From the NCBI GenBank assembly GCA_014380545.1, contig JACMJP010000455.1:1-9814 (forward strand): DNA of 9,814 nt, written 5' to 3'. Made by a program: the position numbers and the translations under genes. The notes under the pieces were generated by a model, which saw only the letters and a list, made by a program, of their open reading frames with translations, ran no database searches and was not told where the DNA came from. Shown here piece after piece: positions 8,954 through 9,814 of the stretch (position 1 is its first letter; the number at the start of each line of letters is the position of its first letter). The DNA comes from Chitinophagales bacterium (lineage in GTDB: Bacteria > Bacteroidota > Bacteroidia > Chitinophagales > BACL12).

Positions 8954-8958
8954 AACAT
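8938..8958 (-). other. Seven-codon mini-ORF overlapping the sprA start
   Basis: On the minus strand, ATG at 8958-8956 opens a frame encoding MFWQQE and stopping at TGA 8940-8938. The TGA overlaps the candidate GTG start of sprA (8941-8939) in a GTGA arrangement. The ATG is the only one between the ruvA stop and the sprA reading frame, and it is one base out of frame with sprA. It could be a coupling mini-cistron, the mark of a one-base error in the neighbouring A4 run (plus strand 8952-8955), or chance. The codons and overlap are directly visible; a function is not shown. Confidence 0.3.
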
Positions 8959-8965
8959 TACTCGT

Positions 8966-9565
8966 TTAAAGATTTTTTAAAGCTGTTTTCACCAATTCTT
9001 CAACCGAACTGATATTGTTGTTTGATTTGACCGCCAAAGCTATTGCTTTTTCAGCGGACTGCCTGCTGAATCCCAGCATAGCTAAAGCACTTAACGCCTC
9101 CCCCTGCACTGTATTGTGTTGCCTGAAATTAGCACTATCGCCAGGTTGTATGATCTTACCAATCTTATCTTTTAATTCTAATACAATTTTTTTTGCCGTT
9201 TTCGGGCCAACGCCTTTTATTTTTTGAATAAGAATATCATTGTCTGTGAGAATTGCCTGCTCAAGGTCTTTCACACTTATGCTTGATAAGATGACTCTTG
9301 CAGTATTTGCACCAACACCGTTTACAGAAATAAGTAAAGTAAATAAACTTTTTTCCGCCTCATCAGCAAAACCATACAAAACAGGAATATGCGCTGTTCC
9401 ATCTTCCCTTAAATAATAATAAGTGTACAACAAACCATTTTTTTCATTTTGAATTCTTGAATAAGTATTTAATGAAATATTTATTTGATAACCGATGCCG
9501 TTATTTTCGATTACAACATAAGCGGGATTTTTAATTATGAATTCACCTTTTATATATGAGATCAT
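8966..9565 (-). CDS. ruvA: Holliday junction branch migration complex subunit RuvA
   Basis: This 199-residue protein has the usual RuvA length and three-domain layout. RuvA tetramers bind four-way DNA junctions and load the RuvB motor during recombination and repair; resolution is by RuvC. Domain I (about 1-64) is the OB fold, starting MISYIKGEF and containing GIGYQI (23-28). Domain II carries two helix-hairpin-helix motifs that contact DNA: LISVNGVGANTARVIL (78-93) and IQKIKGVGPKTAKKIVLEL (113-131). After a polar linker (about 140-155), domain III (156-199) is the flexible RuvB-contacting helical bundle, with EALSALAMLGFSRQSAEKAI. The ATG at 9565-9563 is supported by the family-typical N-terminus. 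ruvB and ruvC are not in the window, which is normal for this phylum where they are often unlinked. The stop TAA (8968-8966) is 12-24 bases from sprA, so the two are very probably cotranscribed; they also happen to share a reading frame. Confidence 0.98.
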   Translation of the reverse strand: MISYIKGEFIIKNPAYVVIENNGIGYQINISLNTYSRIQNEKNGLLYTYYYLREDGTAHIPVLYGFADEAEKSLFTLLISVNGVGANTARVILSSISVKDLEQAILTDNDILIQKIKGVGPKTAKKIVLELKDKIGKIIQPGDSANFRQHNTVQGEALSALAMLGFSRQSAEKAIALAVKSNNNISSVEELVKTALKNL

Positions 9566-9576
9566 TTGTTGGAATA

Positions 9577-9626
9577 GTTGATTAAGTAAGCAAAGTTGAT
9601 TGAGTTATTGGTTAATTGAGTTATTA
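9577..9626. repeat. Imperfect short tandem repeat in the ruvA upstream region
   Basis: Two adjacent 16-base units, GTTGATTGAGTTATTG (9595-9610) and GTTAATTGAGTTATTA (9611-9626), agree at 14 of 16 positions. A third, more diverged unit begins at 9577 (GTTGATTAAGTAAG...), sharing its first seven bases and the AGT core, 18 bases before the second. The array lies in the 113-base spacer between the malic enzyme stop and the ruvA ATG, where the ruvA promoter should be if there is one. It may be a regulatory site, or simple slippage-derived sequence in AT-rich DNA. Confidence 0.6.
9591..9598 (-). promoter_or_regulatory. Possible -7 element upstream of ruvA (weak)
   Basis: The minus strand reads CAACTTTG at 9598-9591, one mismatch from the Bacteroidota -7 pattern TAnnTTTG. 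It lies 25 bases before the ruvA ATG, which leaves a plausible short leader. No TTTG -33 box is present at the usual distance upstream, so this is a candidate only. It sits partly inside the tandem repeat. Confidence 0.2.
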
Positions 9627-9640
9627 GATTATATATGTTT

Positions 9641-9665
9641 GAATTTTTATTTAAATAATAAATTC
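9641..9665 (-). terminator. AT-rich hairpin after the malic enzyme gene (weak terminator candidate)
   Basis: The segment contains outer arms GAATTT (9641-9646) and AAATTC (9660-9665) around a perfect inner palindrome TATTTAAATA (9648-9657), joined through small bulges. It starts 13 bases past the malic enzyme stop codon. The stem is almost entirely A:T and no run of T follows on the minus strand, so it does not match a canonical intrinsic terminator. It may separate malic enzyme transcription from ruvA only weakly, if at all. Confidence 0.2.
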
Positions 9666-9678
9666 TTCCTTCGAATCT

Positions 9679-9814
9679 TTATTTCTTTATACTTTTTGTT
9701 TGAGCATCCGTTACTGCAATAGCAACCATATTTACAATTTCTCTTACAGAACTTCCCAATTGCAAAATGTGCACGGATTTTTTCATGCCTAATAAAATTG
9801 GCCCGATTGCATAA
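9679..9814 (-). CDS. maeB: NADP-dependent malic enzyme, C-terminal end only (start beyond window)
   Basis: The frame enters from the right edge and ends at TAA 9681-9679, showing 44 codons. The visible protein starts YAIGPILLGMKKSVHIL, continues through LGSSVREIVNMVAIAV and ends TDAQTKSIKK. This matches the end of the phosphotransacetylase-like domain that forms the C-terminus of long, MaeB-type malic enzymes, where GPILLG...VH(V/I)LQ...V.EIVNM.AIAV.DAQ is characteristic. The full enzyme oxidatively decarboxylates malate to pyruvate with reduction of NADP, and the C-terminal domain is thought to be regulatory rather than catalytic. A true phosphate acetyltransferase shares the fold and is the main alternative. 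The tail motif and the position beside ruvA favour malic enzyme. Catalytic regions are outside the window, so integrity cannot be judged. Confidence 0.85.
   Translation of the reverse strand, partial: YAIGPILLGMKKSVHILQLGSSVREIVNMVAIAVTDAQTKSIKK

Noticed and set aside
8938..8968. Readthrough of the ruvA TAA to give a RuvA-SprA fusion, since both share a frame
   Set aside because: A shared frame has a one-in-three chance, the stop is a plain TAA, and a cytoplasmic DNA-binding protein fused before a signal peptide makes no biological sense.
9015..9227. Plus-strand open frame of 70 codons opposite ruvA
   Set aside because: RuvA is unmistakable on the other strand, and this frame resembles no family I know.
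1..9814. CRISPR array, tRNA/rRNA, transposase, phage or defence genes
   Set aside because: I read both strands for spaced direct repeats, tRNA-like arms, terminal inverted repeats and typical protein motifs and saw none; the coding content is core genes of consistent composition.

Overview
The window reads as a chromosomal core segment of a member of the Bacteroidota. It is AT-rich. Its centrepiece is a full-length gene for SprA (Sov), the outer-membrane translocon of the type IX secretion system (T9SS), which is known only from this phylum. The gene neighbourhood fits as well: a malic enzyme C-terminus, ruvA, sprA, gcvH and a VanZ-family gene all lie in the same direction. As I recall it, this order is seen in many Bacteroidota genomes. 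I cannot place the organism below phylum level from the sequence alone.

All genes lie on the minus strand, so transcription runs from high to low coordinates. In that order they are: the last 44 codons of an NADP-type malic enzyme (9814-9679); a 113-base spacer with an imperfect tandem repeat; ruvA (9565-8966); sprA (starting at TTG 8953 or GTG 8941, ending at 1637, about three quarters of the window); a 78-base spacer; gcvH (1558-1178); a VanZ-family membrane protein gene whose ATG directly follows the gcvH stop (1177-776); a 170-base AT-rich spacer; and the first 201 codons of a secreted tetratricopeptide-repeat (TPR) protein that runs off the left edge (605-1). The short gaps make a ruvA-sprA transcript and a gcvH-vanZ transcript very likely. 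Whether all the genes share one transcript cannot be decided here.

The gene products do not form one pathway. RuvA works in Holliday-junction processing, SprA in protein export across the outer membrane, GcvH in glycine cleavage as lipoyl carrier, and the malic enzyme in central carbon metabolism. The VanZ-like protein and the TPR protein belong to envelope or periplasmic families of unknown role. The grouping looks like conserved synteny rather than a functional module.

I found no mobile element, CRISPR array, RNA gene or defence-type system. I do not think the window contains a new biological system. The points worth a second look are small: the lack of an in-frame ATG at the sprA start together with a seven-codon mini-ORF that overlaps it, the repeat upstream of ruvA, and structured or AT-tract spacer DNA.
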